Below, one piece after another: positions 9,665-21,469 of a stretch of 64,000 bases of DNA. The position numbers were made by a program, and so were the translations under genes. The DNA is from Ricordea florida. Taxonomy: Eukaryota > Cnidaria > Anthozoa > Corallimorpharia > Ricordeidae. The DNA lies in assembly GCA_949710005.1 (NCBI GenBank), contig OX453281.1:26028839-26092838 (forward strand), read 5' to 3'. Position 1 is the stretch's first letter, and the number at the start of each line of letters is the position of its first letter. The notes beneath the pieces were generated by a model. That model worked only from the letters and a program-made list of their open reading frames with translations. It was not told the DNA's origin and searched no databases.

Positions 9665-10153
9665 TTAATCAATGTCTAAACCCCTGTATCTATAAATTAT
9701 ATCATTTATCAACTCATTAGAATTATCTCTTTCCAGAAACGTTTTACAAATAGAAAAATACACTGTTACTTTTTCAATTCTATAATCTTCATAATCAAAA
9801 GGTTTAATAAAATCCTTATAATCATCATTATAATCCATCTCACATTCGTAATAACTCATAGCATATTCATGACCATTCTCACAACCCTCATAAAAATTCT
9901 CAAAAATCTTTTCAATACTAAAAATATCTTTTATATTCATTACTCTATTTTGCACTTTAACACCATAACATATTGAAACATTATCATCAAAAAGTTCAAA
10001 GACGTCAATAGGTGAAAAACGTGTTAAACAATGAATCAATTCATTTCTCATTTTCTTAATGAATTCAAAATTATCCAAAAAATTTTTATTCCAAATACTA
10101 AACTTAAACCAATTCAAACCTCTGTTAAATGTCATATCCATGTGATCAAACAT
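9665..10153 (-). CDS. Unknown terminal protein of element A (162 aa)
   Basis: The first ATG at 10153 gives 162 aa; a TTG at 10174 would extend it. The protein is rich in Phe, Tyr, Asp, Glu and Asn, with an acidic middle section. It may be a very distant relative of the 202-aa element B protein at 41020-41628, since both begin with an aromatic-rich helix and have a basic helix followed by a PS/PI-V motif, but that similarity is weak. No function can be assigned. The high AT content matches the rest of element A. Confidence 0.5.
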   Translation of the reverse strand: MFDHMDMTFNRGLNWFKFSIWNKNFLDNFEFIKKMRNELIHCLTRFSPIDVFELFDDNVSICYGVKVQNRVMNIKDIFSIEKIFENFYEGCENGHEYAMSYYECEMDYNDDYKDFIKPFDYEDYRIEKVTVYFSICKTFLERDNSNELINDIIYRYRGLDID

Positions 10154-10261
10154 TTTCTTCCAAATCCGTACCAATCACCACACCAACCCAACACATTTTT
10201 TCAATATTCCACTCCCCCTCCCCACCCCCCACAAAGATACATTTTGACACCCCATAACTAA

Positions 10262-11617
10262 TTAATTTTTATTGGCCACACCCAAACGAAAAACAGAAAT
10301 CGGAAAAAATCATAGACCTAAAAAATCGAAAGTCCTGAAAAAATCATCGACACAAAAATTTCACAAGACTCGAAAAAATTTGAAAAATAATCGACACAAA
10401 AATCACAACTCGACCAGAAAAAATATAATTGTCCTAGAATGCCCAAAATACAACTACTGGGCATGCAACAAAAATTAGGGAAAAGGGTGGGTCACGTGAA
10501 ATATTTTAGCAATACTTTTGTGTCTTTTTAATCCGAAATTGACTTCTCTTTCTTTTGATAGTGGGGGGGCGGGGGGGAGGGGGTCATGTGAAAAAAATTG
10601 GCAATCTGAGGGGGGTCATGCAACTTTTAAAAGGTGTGCATCCAGAATCACACCAGCCCCCCCTCCCTAAAAAAAATGAACGATCCCTAAAGAGGGGGTT
10701 TATTGCCTTAAATGCGACGTACATATCCTAATATGGATTGTAATTTTAAGTATTGATTAAGTCAGTTGGATAAAATACCCTGTCTTCAAAATTTCTCGTT
10801 GCAGTTAACTTGACTCCCTAGTTACATTTTAAGCTTTCAATTTGGTAAGAAATACTTTGAAAGTGGATGAGGACGTAGGTGGGTCTAAATAAAGCGCCGC
10901 ACTGAGAAAAGTAAAAATATCGGAACAGCAGGAAAGTTAAACATCGTATTCGAAAGTTTTCCCTATGTCATTTACACAATATCTTACTTTTTGTGAAAAC
11001 GTAAATCCGAGTTCTATTTTTCCTTTGGCCACTGGACGAAAACTCCATTCCCCTCCTCCCTTCGTTTGCTTTTCAGTGTACAACGTGCCTTTCGTTAGCT
11101 GCTATTTCAGCTTGAAACAAAGCGAGGTTGTGACCCGTCTCAAAGCAAAACTAACGTGTGTTTCCATTTTTTTGCGGTTTTAAATCATTTGCAAATGTTA
11201 GCTATGTTATCTATTATGTTGTCAAGAAAATAGACAAATTTATTTTTAATTACTTGTTATACTAATTAATACACTCAGCGTGATTTGACAATACGTTCCA
11301 AGGTTAACCGGCATTTCAAACTTTTGCCTCCGGACTTTTGCCCCCGGGCATTTGCTCTGGAGTTGAATAACTGGTTTGCATGAAGCGTAACCTTATTTTA
11401 ATGTAGTGTACCTCCCAAGACTTAATGGCATATTTTACTTTGATCACTTTGTTAACTTTGTAGACTCCTTTGTTTGGAAATAGAAGTACAACGCTGGTTG
11501 GTGTCTTTGCCGCTGTACCTTATCATAAGAATGGCGCTATCGAAAATGATTCTAACCTTCTTAATAACTGGTAATAACTGGCGTGTCTTATGATTTTAAA
11601 ACAAGAATATATAGAGA
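10262..11617. other. Noncoding stretch to the right of element A
   Basis: This stretch starts with A-rich repeated fragments (10272-10480, with GAAAAAAT and GACACAAAAAT blocks), then a G-rich and C-rich dispersed repeat (about 10560-10670). The rest is ordinary AT-rich sequence. No convincing gene or RNA gene is seen; short open frames here have no protein-like composition. Confidence 0.5.
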
Positions 11618-11766
11618 TTACTCCATGGAAAATACGCGCGTACGATTTTTATTCACGAATTGAGTAGTATCAGAATACGAACGAGTGAGCGCAGCGAACG
11701 AGTGAGTTTTCTGATACAACTCAACGAGTGAATAAAAAATCGTACAAAGCATTTTCCATGGTGTAA
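11618..11766. repeat. Foldback element (inverted repeat)
   Basis: TTACTCCATGGAAAAT at the left is mirrored by ATTTTCCATGGTGTAA at the right. The arms continue inward through GTACGATTTTTATTCAC and its reverse complement. The centre has CGAACGAGTGAG twice. This is a short palindromic MITE-like repeat. Confidence 0.7.
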
Positions 11767-12449
11767 TTTGTTTATTTTATAGAAACTGAGATTTTTGAAA
11801 AGCCAAATTTTGTCAATCTTACGCGCGTGGTTAGGGAACCCATTCAACTGCAATGTATGCGTGTAAAACTAGAATAACTAAAACATCAGTTTCTCTTTCA
11901 AAATCAAATATTTAATGAAGTAACACAAGAAATAAAACATCAGTTTATACCTTCACAACTTTTATAAACATTTTTCAACTGAAAAAAAAACCTGACTGAG
12001 GCTTATAGGTTCAAATTTAATCGAAATCGCGATGCGATGTTGTTCACTAGTGAGTTTTCGTCGTTCGCGTTTGTGATTGGACGAACGACGTTTTTTCACT
12101 AGTGAGTTTTCATCGTTCGCGTTTCCTATTGGCCAATGCATTTTACGTATCATTTTTACGTACTCTTTCTTTCGTGAGGAAATCTCAGTATCTATGATAT
12201 AAGCTAACATTCTTCACCATTCTTGTCACTGATTCCTTCTGTCTTCAGTAACGTTTAGGGTGACAGCTCCTATCGTAACTCTAAGCTTTATTGTCTGTAA
12301 TTGGCACTTTCCCTTCATATGCGGAATACATTTTGAGCAAAACTTCATCGATCGATTCTGCATGTGCCCCTCTAAACACAAACAAAAGGTATGCAGGTAC
12401 GGTTGGTCTTTTACAGTTAGTGGAAAACCGAAAGTAACATCTTTCATCT

Positions 12450-12870
12450 GAGAGGGAATTCATCAGGAAATTGAGTAATTTCAATTTTCTATGAACAAAA
12501 ACCTTATACCAGAATAATTCAAACAATATCGAATTCTTTTTAGACTTTTCAAGGATTATAGATATGATGAGTTATCTCTAATAACACCAAAGATAGTTTT
12601 TCATGGGAGTCCGAGAAAATAAATGTCAAATTTCACTAGAACTGCGAAAACACAGGTAAAATTCTTAAAATTTTATATGGAAGATGTCATTTTGTGAAAT
12701 TTGACGTTGACATTCGCGAGTTCAGCCCATAGTAAATTTTCTTTGGTGTTATTACAGATAACAAACTACATCTACGGCCCTTGAAAAATGTAAAAAAGAA
12801 TGCGAGATTGTTTAAATTAGTCTGGCACAACGTTTTTGTCCACTGAAAACTCAATTTCCTGATGGATTCC
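12450..12870. repeat. Imperfect long inverted repeat (MITE-like)
   Basis: CATCAGGAAATTGAG near 12460 is matched by CTCAATTTCCTGATG near 12847. Inner arms match around AATAACACCAAAGA (12580) and TCTTTGGTGTTATT (12743), then around GTCAAATTTCAC and its complement. Open frames inside are chance products of the palindrome. The element edges are not sharply defined. Confidence 0.6.
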
Positions 12871-13479
12871 CTATTGATTTTGTTAACCATATATGCCGTT
12901 CACTTAATTAACAAAATTCCTTTCAAGAGAGCATTTTTTTGCAGGAAATGTTTCTTATTAAAAAGATTTAAAAAGATTTAGTTTAAATCATGATAACCCA
13001 AGATAACATAATCATCGTTTGGAATATAAAGTAAGTTGTCTATTTATAGCCAAATTGGTGTTTCGGGATAAAAGGACTGTGACTTACCGTGGATTTACAA
13101 AGATAATTGAAGAGTAATTTTGCTTGCCTTTACAGGTATAGCGCTTTGTCAATAGCACGGGCTTGATATCACTCACATTGCAAATAATTGACTCAAACGG
13201 AGGTACAAAAAAAGTACCAGAATGAATCTACTAATGAGCGTATCAGAAACTAATGAACCCAAACAAGGATCCTGTAACCCGAGCTTCAGCTATTCAGGGA
13301 ATCACCTGCATGTTGCTAAATCCTGCAAATCTTCACAAATAAACTGCAATCACAATCCTCACGTTGAATTACATAGCTCGACACCATCTGCGCCACCGTC
13401 GTCCGCTCTAGCTGACACATTTTACCAGCAAGTATGTGACGATGGTTGTGTGTCGGCTTTCTCGTGGTATGAAGTGAGA

Positions 13480-15400
13480 TACAGATCGAGTGCTGTAATA
13501 ATAACCGCTGAGGTCTGCTTGATTCTGGATCAAACTATTTCTTTTTTTCGATGGCTTTGGTTTGACAATACGATGGGGGATTTGTAAGGAATTCCACATC
13601 AGTTTCTTTAACAATCAGAGGAATTGAAACTCGACTGGAACAATCGTGAATTACTCGATCACGTTTCGCCACATGCGGTGCAAACGACATGCATTGTTTT
13701 GACTTGGGGTTGGTTCAATGCACCCCGTAGTAAACTAAAGAAAATTGAAACCCCCTCTGATACAAAAAGGCTTGTAGAATTCACTATTAGTATGCCGCAA
13801 ATCGTGCATTGAGGGGCAGCAAAGCGCAAATCTTGCATAGAGATGCCGCAAACTCTGCATAAAGATCTAGCAACCGCAAGCACCCTTATGGAGAGGCCGG
13901 CAGTGAGGGCTCTGGGTCTGAAAAAAAGATTTGGAGCGAACAGGAGGAGCATTCGCACAAACAAGAAGAGCATGCGCACGAGATCTTGTTATGTGATAAT
14001 TAAAGAAGAAAAAACAAATTGTGGTTCCAAAATTAATTAAAAACAAATGTCACTTCTAGATTATAATTATTGGTCGGGACGGTCCCTTAAATTAGACGTG
14101 GCACGCATATTCGCGGGCATTCGACCTCGGAATCTGTCTATTGTTGACTCTTTTGCGCTCCTGTACTAGCGGGTGTACGTTTTTTTAAGCAAGAACAAGG
14201 AACTGAGCAGGTGCAATTTAGTTCTTTGCTATCCCCGCACTGGCAAGGCAAAGGAAATTCCTGGTTGACTTCCAGAATCGACGGTAAGTAGCTAAAAGTG
14301 GCTTGATTCGACTATAGAAGGATAATAAGAATAGACGACTCTCCCGTTTATTTGGTATAAATGTGGCAGACGGTTGAAAGGGCGGCTGGAAGGGCTGAGG
14401 GTGACAGATAATCTCCCAGTTCGTTTGTCTCAGATTTATTCAAAGAGATTGAAGTCTCGTATATCCAGACAAAATATCAAAGAGATTGAAGTCTCGTCTA
14501 TCCAGACAAAATATCAAAGAGATTGAAGTCTCGTCTATCCAGACAAAATATCAAAGAGATTGAAGTCTCGTCTATCCAGACAAAATATCAAAGAGATTGA
14601 AGTCTCGTCTATCCAGACAAAATATCAAAGAGATTGAAGTCTCGTCTATCCAGACAAAATATCCAAGAATGTTGCATGTCTCGACGAATTCTCTATGAAC
14701 ATCTGTCTTGGCGGAATTTTCATTTTTTTTTCCTTATTTATAACCAGACAAGCTAATAGGGGCGAGCAGCTACGGTTCCATGCTCAAGTTCGTCCTATTA
14801 AAAAAATTCCGTTTTCAGAATAAATTCGGCCAATCTTTCAATCAAAATACTAATGGCGTACCTTATGGGTAGAAAGCCATGTTGATCTCAAATTTTTACT
14901 CGCATCTGTATTCACCCATGCCATAGCAAGCTTAAAACTACCAAAACTACCCAACGTGTTGACCATTATGTGGTTAAAGGCACCACAGTATATGATCGAG
15001 CCTTTCCTCTTCAGAAAACGTCTTAAGTGAATTAGATAACGCTTCGTACAGGTTAGCCTGCGTAGCAAGCGTTTCCGTGCTGTTTCGGAACAAAGAAAGA
15101 CCGGGAACGAAATTCTCGGTTTTGGCCGATCATGTCCACCTTTGATAATGGTGCGTTGATAATTTTATGCCCAAGGCTGAATAAAAAAAACATTTACAAA
15201 AGGAAAAAGTGAGAGTCGGTTGTTGGGTTTCATGAAACAAAGTGCAATGTTAATATAGCTGTTAAAAAACACAATGAACGCGACTTGATTTACAAACTAT
15301 TACAAACAATGAACGCAAACGCAAGTTTCGCGCGACGGCAAAAAGTTTGAAAATTGGAAGGGCGTCAGTGAATCTTTGCAGTTGGTGTAAATTCGCAACA
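13480..15400. repeat. Segmental duplication, unit 1 left part
   Basis: Sequence around 13480-13620 matches 20985-21130 and 57294-57450. A short minisatellite-like stretch (13800-13890) follows, then GGGCTCTGGGTCTGA and a spacer that contains TTCGACCTCGGAATCTGTCT. The same spacer is found at about 24400-25350 and 63460-64000. This marks the left end of the first visible tandem unit. No gene is seen in it. Confidence 0.75.
14441..14662 (+). repeat. 37-bp tandem repeat, six units
   Basis: Six adjacent copies of a 37-bp unit beginning CAAAGAGATTGAAGTCTCGT run in strict register; the first differs from the rest by one base (ATATCC for CTATCC). The paralogous spacer near 25312 has only one copy. 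There are no unique spacers between units. Confidence 0.95.
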
Positions 15401-15544
15401 TCTATAAAGATGGGTTCCTGACACTAAGAAATACTTTAGTAGCACCCAAATCTTGTGTCAAGTTTACGTTGGATTTTTTCGCTTACATTTGAAAGGTGGT
15501 CAATATTTCTTCAGCATTCAGTTCTCCATGTTCAAACAGGAGCC

Positions 15545-15985
15545 CATCATCCTGAGCGTGCAACTGCTATAGGTTCATGCAACGGCGTTTTCACATGTAA
15601 GGTTATTTTTAGAGCGGCTTCTCCCGCGAAAAAAAGTTGTTTCCGCTGTCTCAGTCATCTCATAGGAGCTTCTATTCTCTGCGTAAATACCTTGACTGTC
15701 GTCAGAAATGCTGTCCGAACACTCCGATGAAGACTCTGGTATGTCTACTGTAACTCATTTATGGTCATGCAAATAAAGCATTCGTTGTTGTTGTTGTTGT
15801 TGTTGTCTGCTATGTTCGTTGTCGCTACAGGCGGTTATCTTGCTACATATCAATCATGCACTAGCTTGTGATTGTCTCTCCTAAACCAATTCGCCGGAGA
15901 GACGATCTAAAAATAACCTTTCTTGTGAAAACGCCGTTTCACAGACCCAGTATGGGAGTTGCACGCTCCGGGTAACGTTAACGGT
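15545..15985. repeat. Inverted repeat pair around a simple TTG repeat
   Basis: GCGTGCAACT with AACGGCGTTTTCACA and GGTTATTTTTAGA at about 15556-15620 reappears in reverse complement at about 15906-15975. Between them lies CATTCGTTGTTGTTG (15780-15806). This is a foldback or two opposing copies of one repeat. The 183-aa open frame that overlaps the right arm is not protein-like. Confidence 0.55.
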
Positions 15986-17066
15986 AATGCTTAACCTTGA
16001 AAACTGACAAATTGCCGGCACTCCTGCCGTAAATATTGCGATACTAAACTGGTTTCTTAGGTCTTGTGAGTTGTCGGGCCTTCCGATAAACTGACCCCAG
16101 CCCTTGGGTTTAGAAGTGAATTCAATTTCATTACAATCAAGAGCGGATTTAGGTGGGGGGGGAGGGGTCGAGGAGGCCGCGGCAATCCCTTTTTTCCTTA
16201 TATTTTTTAAAGCGTTTTTGTAACCAACAACACCAATCGGTCTTACCGTCTTTTGAGTGGTATTACTCAATAAGGCTTTCCTTTCACTACCGAAACAGGT
16301 AGACCGCGAATTCAAAGACAAGCGTGGCGACTGACTTCGGTGCGAAACGGCAACGATTTTGGTCACGTGGCTTTGTTTGTGAAACCAAAAAGGTGAACGC
16401 ATCTGGTCACATTCCTGTGCGTGATTGAACAATGGCGTATTCTGAACATAGCAAAGGGCGAACTTTAATTCGTGGGAAATCCATAGATGAAAGCTTAAGA
16501 GTGGTTGGCGTGTAGAGTTATTAACGTGTTCTCATCATCTGTATACCGCACCCTTTGAATTTTAGCTCTAATGACTTGCATGAGATCCTCAAAAGTTTCT
16601 ATGGGCTGTTCCGTGAAGATCACTTCACATCTGTCGTCTTGCGGAATGTTATAGAAAACTCTAATTTGCAGCATTGTAGGCTCCCATCATTGGTTGACTC
16701 CGAAGTTCAAACAACAACTGAACCGACGAAGTCAGCAAAGAAGAAAGGAATGTGTGCACGTGCGTTCACCTTTTGGATTTGACAAACTAAGCCACGTGAC
16801 CAAAATCTTCGACGTTTGGCGCCAAAGTCAACTGTCACGCTTGCCTTTGAATTCGCAGTCTACCTGTTTCGGTAGTATTTTATTCTTGGAACTTTTCGAA
16901 ATCGTTTTATGAAATGCTCTTTACTCTCTCTTCCATAACGTTAACTTTACTCTTTACATCATAAATACTCTCACAATACTGTATGCTGTATCCTCTAAGT
17001 AAAAGTGAATTTTTCATTCAACAACAACAACGAATGCTTTATTTGCATGACCATAAATGAGTTACA
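15748..17066. repeat. Large imperfect inverted repeat
   Basis: TACTGTAACTCATTTATGGT at about 15749 and its reverse complement near 17047 form the outer ends, both joined to an AATAAAGCATTCGTTG-type tail with (TTG)n. Inner arms match at about 16284-16420 and 16745-16880, including GGTCACGTGGCTT in opposite orientations. Two opposing copies of a LINE/SINE-like tail repeat would explain it. Confidence 0.55.
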
Positions 17067-17869
17067 GTATTGCAAAAGCTTAGTCTAAATTTAATAACTG
17101 ATGCAACTAATTATTACATGCAAAACATTGCAAAACATTACAGTTCTCATTCAAAGGGGAGTGGGGTGATGGGGGTAGCATACGACCCCCCCCCCCTTCT
17201 GAATTTTCTGGATCCGCACCTGATAATGATCAAATACATAAAATTGAGTTCATCAAATCGGAATAGGTATATCACTTTTTATGTGAACGTTTTTCTTTGC
17301 TATCTAAAATAGTCTTAGTCAGAAAAAGTACCCTCCACAAGACGGACACTTATTTTCCTTTATCAAAAAGCGGAACAACGAATAGGCTCGATTTCTCTCA
17401 ATTATTCTTGTTGCATGTGTTATCTACATTTGGAATAAGGGTGCCGACAAAATAGTGGCAACTCCCTTTGGATCTTCAGTGGTCACGAAAGCTCTACTCG
17501 CATCTCATGTAGAAAAACGAACGAAACAAGGAAGGGATCAAATAATTTTGAGTAAAAGGATTTTTTTCTCAAAAGATTCAACTGTCGTGCATTGAGTTTA
17601 GACCTCCACCTTTTTTCTATGCAAATTAAACAGCTGGCTTTACTGTTTTAGAAACAGATAAGACGGTAAACTGATTCGACACACAACACGAGCTTTGTTG
17701 ACAGCATTCTGTTTTACAAACTGGAACGGTCAGATAAACAATGTTTCTTCGTTAACTTCAGTTTCAACCATCCATGACAAATTTGCCAGTTAATAATATG
17801 AATTATCTGCAAGTCTACCCATAACAATGAACCTATTTCCCTAGCATTAAATATTGAACATAAAACATC

Positions 17870-18330
17870 GCAGATGTTAGTTCAATCATGCTGATGCAGT
17901 ATAGTATTTCTTTGTCATATGAAATAACTATTGAGTTCAGTCTCATGCGGTGTTTACACTATCAAGCTCTCTGCTGGTGGTAATCTTCTCCTTAATTAAC
18001 CCCATGCCGAGGCACATATTCATAAGCGGTAACATATTTATGCATGATGCGTAACGACTTAGATAATACAGTTATTGTTAATTAACTTTCTAGTCATTAC
18101 AGGCGTGGGAGAATTGGAAAAAAAGTTTTAAAAAGGCTAACTGAAGTTCAAAAGTCCTGGTATGCAATTTAACGGGGCGAAACAGTTTGCGGTTTTATTT
18201 ATTTTTACACTGTTAGATTATGCGCGAGAAAACACATGCTTGTTTTGTGTTTCGTGCCCGATCCTCGCATTCTTTCCCTTTGATTGCAGAGCGATGATTA
18301 AGAGCTGTAGTTAGTCCGATGTGATCGGTC
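17870..18330. repeat. Spacer segment shared with 26260-26662
   Basis: GTGCCCGATCCTCGCATTCT near 18257 recurs near 26611, and both flanks carry TTCTTTCCCTT and GAGCGATGATTAA. The match stops at 26662, where the broken Polinton element C begins. It defines where the mobile DNA entered duplication unit 2. No coding content is visible. Confidence 0.75.
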
Positions 18331-18756
18331 ATCAATTTTGCGCGTTGAAAATTTTCCGTGTTTTCTCTAGCACGATAATTTAGATTTACTCTTTTTTCCG
18401 TATAGAAGAAGTTTTTAAGAAAGACAAGGTGCTCTTTAGAAAGAGACTTTAAACAGTCTTAAGAGTACAATGGCGGTACGTACATAATGCCAAGTTAAAA
18501 GTTTAATTTAATAGAGAATCTACAATAACGGATTCCGCCCAGCAGGCCATGATTGTTATCATTCTTGCACTAACATTATTATCGTCAGTATCAAAATTAT
18601 CTTTAATATAACTGCCGTTGTCTTTCAAATTCTCACTGAGTGGCTCATTGGAAACTTAATAATTTTCAGAGCCTTAACTAAGAAATATTTTTTCATTATA
18701 TGCCTGGTTCCCTTAGTAGGCCATATGAACTGAATGTTACACTGTGATTGGCCAGC

Positions 18757-19143
18757 CAATAATAATAATGATAATAATAATATTGATAAAGACTTTATTT
18801 ATACATGGTAGCACGTGATAGCCACAGATTAATAAACTCCTGGCCCTGATTAAGTCAGAACAAAGGTCGAAAACAACACCGGGGTCTACGTCCCCTGCTC
18901 TTTTCGAACAGAGTTGTTGGGTCTTTAACGTCCCACAAGAACAGTGCTGTGAGACGGGGCCTACGGTTTTTCGTCCTTATCCGAGAAGACTAGAGTGTCT
19001 AACCATTTGCAGTTGTCATAACAAAGGCAGCACATTCTCCTCAGTTATTTTAAGACCTTGAGTGTTGGTCCGGTCGAGGTTTGGACTCACGACCTCCCGC
19101 TCGACATGCCGGCGCTCTACCAACTGAGCTAACCGGGCGGTTA
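18757..19143 (-). mobile_element. tRNA-derived SINE
   Basis: On the minus strand the head reads like a tRNA, with a box A-like TTAGCTCAGTTGGTAGAGCG and a box B-like GTCGTGAGTCCAAACCTC (about 19143-19073). A SINE body follows, ending in an ATT-rich microsatellite tail at 18757-18783. A truncated copy lies at 55350-55505. The second half does not fold as a mature tRNA and the tail is element-like, so this is not called a tRNA gene. Confidence 0.75.
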
Positions 19144-19628
19144 AAGCTCAATCAAGCAAGATGCCGCCAACTTGCTCGCTCGGGGCATTCCGCAAATAAA
19201 CCAAAAGCTGCATTGTTATTGACTAACCGAGCGGGCAACATGGCATTAACTTACCTGCTTGGGGCATTCCGAAGTAAGAACTGCCCGAACCTTGTCCTGT
19301 GATTAGACTGTGTAATTTTCTTTTTATTATGTACAATGCAGTGGTAAAACCAAGCACCGAAGTGCAGCAAAGCAATAAAAACACTACCACGACAGTTATA
19401 TATCACACATAGTGTGCTGATCTCATTTGTATCCACACGTGTGATATCATTTCTCTTGATCTGCTAATCATTCGGTAAACAACTACATTTTACATAATAA
19501 AACACTTTTTGTGTTTTTGTAAATTCCCACCGACTCACTACTAATTCTTTTATAGAGCATAAAAATATCTGACAGTTTTTTATTTACATTCTAGACAGTG
19601 TTAAAATACTCTACTAAATCACGTCAAC

Positions 19629-20264
19629 ATGACGCCAACTTTATTTACACGTGGTATGGCACACGCCCTTCTGGCCGTGACCAAAAGAATGGGACTGGAC
19701 GAGAAGCGACTTAAACAAGCCTTCAAACGCAGACCTCTCCTGTCGCTTTTCCTCGGCATGTTCCTCGTCTGCAGCACTTTACCTCTTCTAACATTTTTCT
19801 TGTTCGTTGGAGGTACTGTTTGTGTTGGCATGTTCCTATGGGTCGTCGCCGAAGTCGGTGCTATTGCCATGGGAACTATGACGCTTGCGGTGATACTCGT
19901 ATTCCCAGCATGCTTTGCAGGGGTAGTGTCCGTGTTGGCTTACATGGCGTACTTGGCACTGGTTCGCATGAGAGGGGCGGTGAAATCCGCAGTCAGTTTG
20001 CCTCAGAAACTGTGGCGGGAGGCAGCATTGAGGGAAGCCATGTCAGAGAGAAAGGTATCCAATGGCAAGACATCCAAGGGAAACCTGCACAACAGAAGGA
20101 GGTCTGGGCTCGACCTGTTACATAAGGCCGTTATTGATTATTCTGGGAGCGACTGTGACGATGAAGTGCCTGGTAATGCAGACAACCTACCTCCAGGGTT
20201 GCTTAAAAAAGTACCTAAAGGTCCCTTCACTGTAGGATCGGAACTTCGTTTGGTTCGCGCTTAA
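19629..20264 (+). CDS. LDAF1/promethin-like membrane protein, copy 1 (211 aa)
   Basis: An intronless frame encodes a basic N-terminal helix (residues 1-37), four tightly packed hydrophobic segments (about 38-118), and a basic Ser-rich tail. The pattern of short paired helices, with Pro and Phe between the first two and a Glu before the third, resembles the promethin/LDAF1 family. That family sits in ER membrane with seipin at sites of lipid droplet formation. The family call is by recalled pattern. A paralogue with about 95 percent similar DNA lies at 56036-56665, inside the same tandem duplication. Both frames are open, which argues for selection or recent duplication. Confidence 0.55.
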   Translation: MTPTLFTRGMAHALLAVTKRMGLDEKRLKQAFKRRPLLSLFLGMFLVCSTLPLLTFFLFVGGTVCVGMFLWVVAEVGAIAMGTMTLAVILVFPACFAGVVSVLAYMAYLALVRMRGAVKSAVSLPQKLWREAALREAMSERKVSNGKTSKGNLHNRRRSGLDLLHKAVIDYSGSDCDDEVPGNADNLPPGLLKKVPKGPFTVGSELRLVRA

Positions 20265-20675
20265 ATACGACCTTTTGAAACTCAAGAAGTCCAATAGTGG
20301 CCTAAAAAGCGAAAAAGCTGTCAAGTATTCATGTAATCAATATTTGGATTTTGTTCTCTTAAGCGTTTGCACTCACCTTACCCGAAATTGAATATTATAT
20401 GAACTCTACTGGAAAGATTTGAACTCACCCGAGCACTTACCAATACAAATACGAAAAGCTAGAGAGACAAGGCTATGCCTTAGAATAGAATGTGTTCTGA
20501 CACCAAACTGTTGTGATTCTAGGAGCAGACATTTTCATAGTTCGGGACCAAGTAAGATGGTGCACATGGGGCAACCTGATAGTTGAGAGAATGTAAATTC
20601 TTGTACAAGGATGCGTTCTCGCCTGAGCACTGTGTCAGGTAATAGAAATATCTTATTATACGACTGTAAACTTAA

Positions 20676-20756
20676 CAACCTCGTTCCCAGGGCTTTTCCC
20701 TAGAAAGAAAAATGGCATTTTTCTTTCTAGGGAAAAGCCCTGGGAACGAGGTTGTA
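20676..20756. repeat. Perfect 40-bp palindrome inserted in unit 1
   Basis: Arms of 40 bp with a single central base (20716) form a perfect hairpin; it includes CCTCGTTCCCAGGGC and its mirror. The paralogous site near 57065 lacks it, and GTAAACTTAACA occurs on both sides here but once there. This shows an insertion of about 76 bp with a target duplication of about 12 bp. Confidence 0.85.
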
Positions 20757-21324
20757 AACTTAACAGAAAAAATGCTGACCTAAACTGTAACAAAAATGTT
20801 TGTATTTCAAGTTCCAAACAGTGTTTCTGTAGCTAACCATTCGGTAGTTATGTATTGATTTGTGCCAATTAAAAATAGTTCACTGTTTCTGTCGCCTTGA
20901 CTTGAAAGACAAAAACCCTAAATCTGGGGACATTCAAATCCTGGCAATATCAGAATATGATATGAAATATTTTTCAGATCGTGTGCAGTGCTAGTAACCC
21001 CCGCTGAGATCTGCATGATTCTGAATCAAACGGTTTTTTAAAAACTGCCCAAAGAAACTTTTGGATGGCTTTGCTCTGACATTACGATTGGGGATTTATA
21101 AGGAATTCCTCATCAGTTTCTCTAACAACCAGAGGTAAAACTGGGCCATTTGTAAAATGGTTCATTGCACTTTGTGCGCCTCCAAGAATGATTTGTTTGG
21201 TGATGGTTTTACGACAGTAAATTGAAGTAAAATGAAATTCGCTTTGATGTAAGAAGGCTTGTGGAGATAAAAATTTGTATACCACCAGTCCTCCATAAAT
21301 CGTACATAAATAGGCAGCTAAAAC

Positions 21325-21462
21325 GGATCAATATCAGTTTCTGGGCAACCGTGCACCTACCCCTCCCCTAAACCAACATTAACGCCAACTTTTTAACTCA
21401 TTATAACTTGTTGGATTAGGGGAGGGGTAGGTGTACAGTTGCCCAGAAACTGATATTGATCC
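21325..21462. mobile_element. 138-bp foldback MITE with 8-bp target duplication
   Basis: GGATCAATATCAGTTTCTGG opens the element and its reverse complement closes it. GCTAAAAC is directly repeated on both sides (21317-21324 and 21463-21470). The paralogous unit at about 57705 has the site without the insertion. An 8-bp duplication is usual for hAT-type elements, so a hAT-derived MITE is likely. Confidence 0.85.
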
Positions 21463-21469
21463 GCTAAAA

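Larger units (their letters stand above)
1..10260 (-). mobile_element. Polinton/adintovirus-like element A (partial, left end outside window)
   Basis: A block of closely packed genes lies mostly on the minus strand: SAP-like protein, protein-primed PolB, probable capsid protein, packaging ATPase and small membrane proteins. A DDE integrase lies on the plus strand between PolB and capsid. This gene set and order matches element B at 32478-49106. Polintons/Mavericks and adintoviruses are known to combine PolB, retroviral-type integrase, A32-like ATPase and jelly-roll capsid proteins. The right limit is uncertain: the last element gene starts near 10153 and host-like G-rich repeat starts by about 10500. 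The partner terminal repeat is outside the window, so no terminal inverted repeat or target duplication can be shown. A nonsense codon in PolB suggests the copy is defective. Confidence 0.85.

Noticed and set aside
10272..10478. Lys/Asn-rich 68-codon frame
   Set aside because: Composition reflects A-rich repeated fragments; no support from position or similarity.
13222..13587. 121-codon frame as a host gene
   Set aside because: Its second half lies in the duplicated noncoding spacer (13480-13620), where the paralogues are not open.
15881..16432. 183-codon minus-strand frame as a gene
   Set aside because: It overlaps arms of inverted repeats, has a Pro-run from a C-rich tract and no family resemblance.
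19073..19143. Functional tRNA gene on the minus strand
   Set aside because: Box A and box B-like parts are present, but the sequence continues into a SINE body with microsatellite tail and has a truncated relative at 55350.
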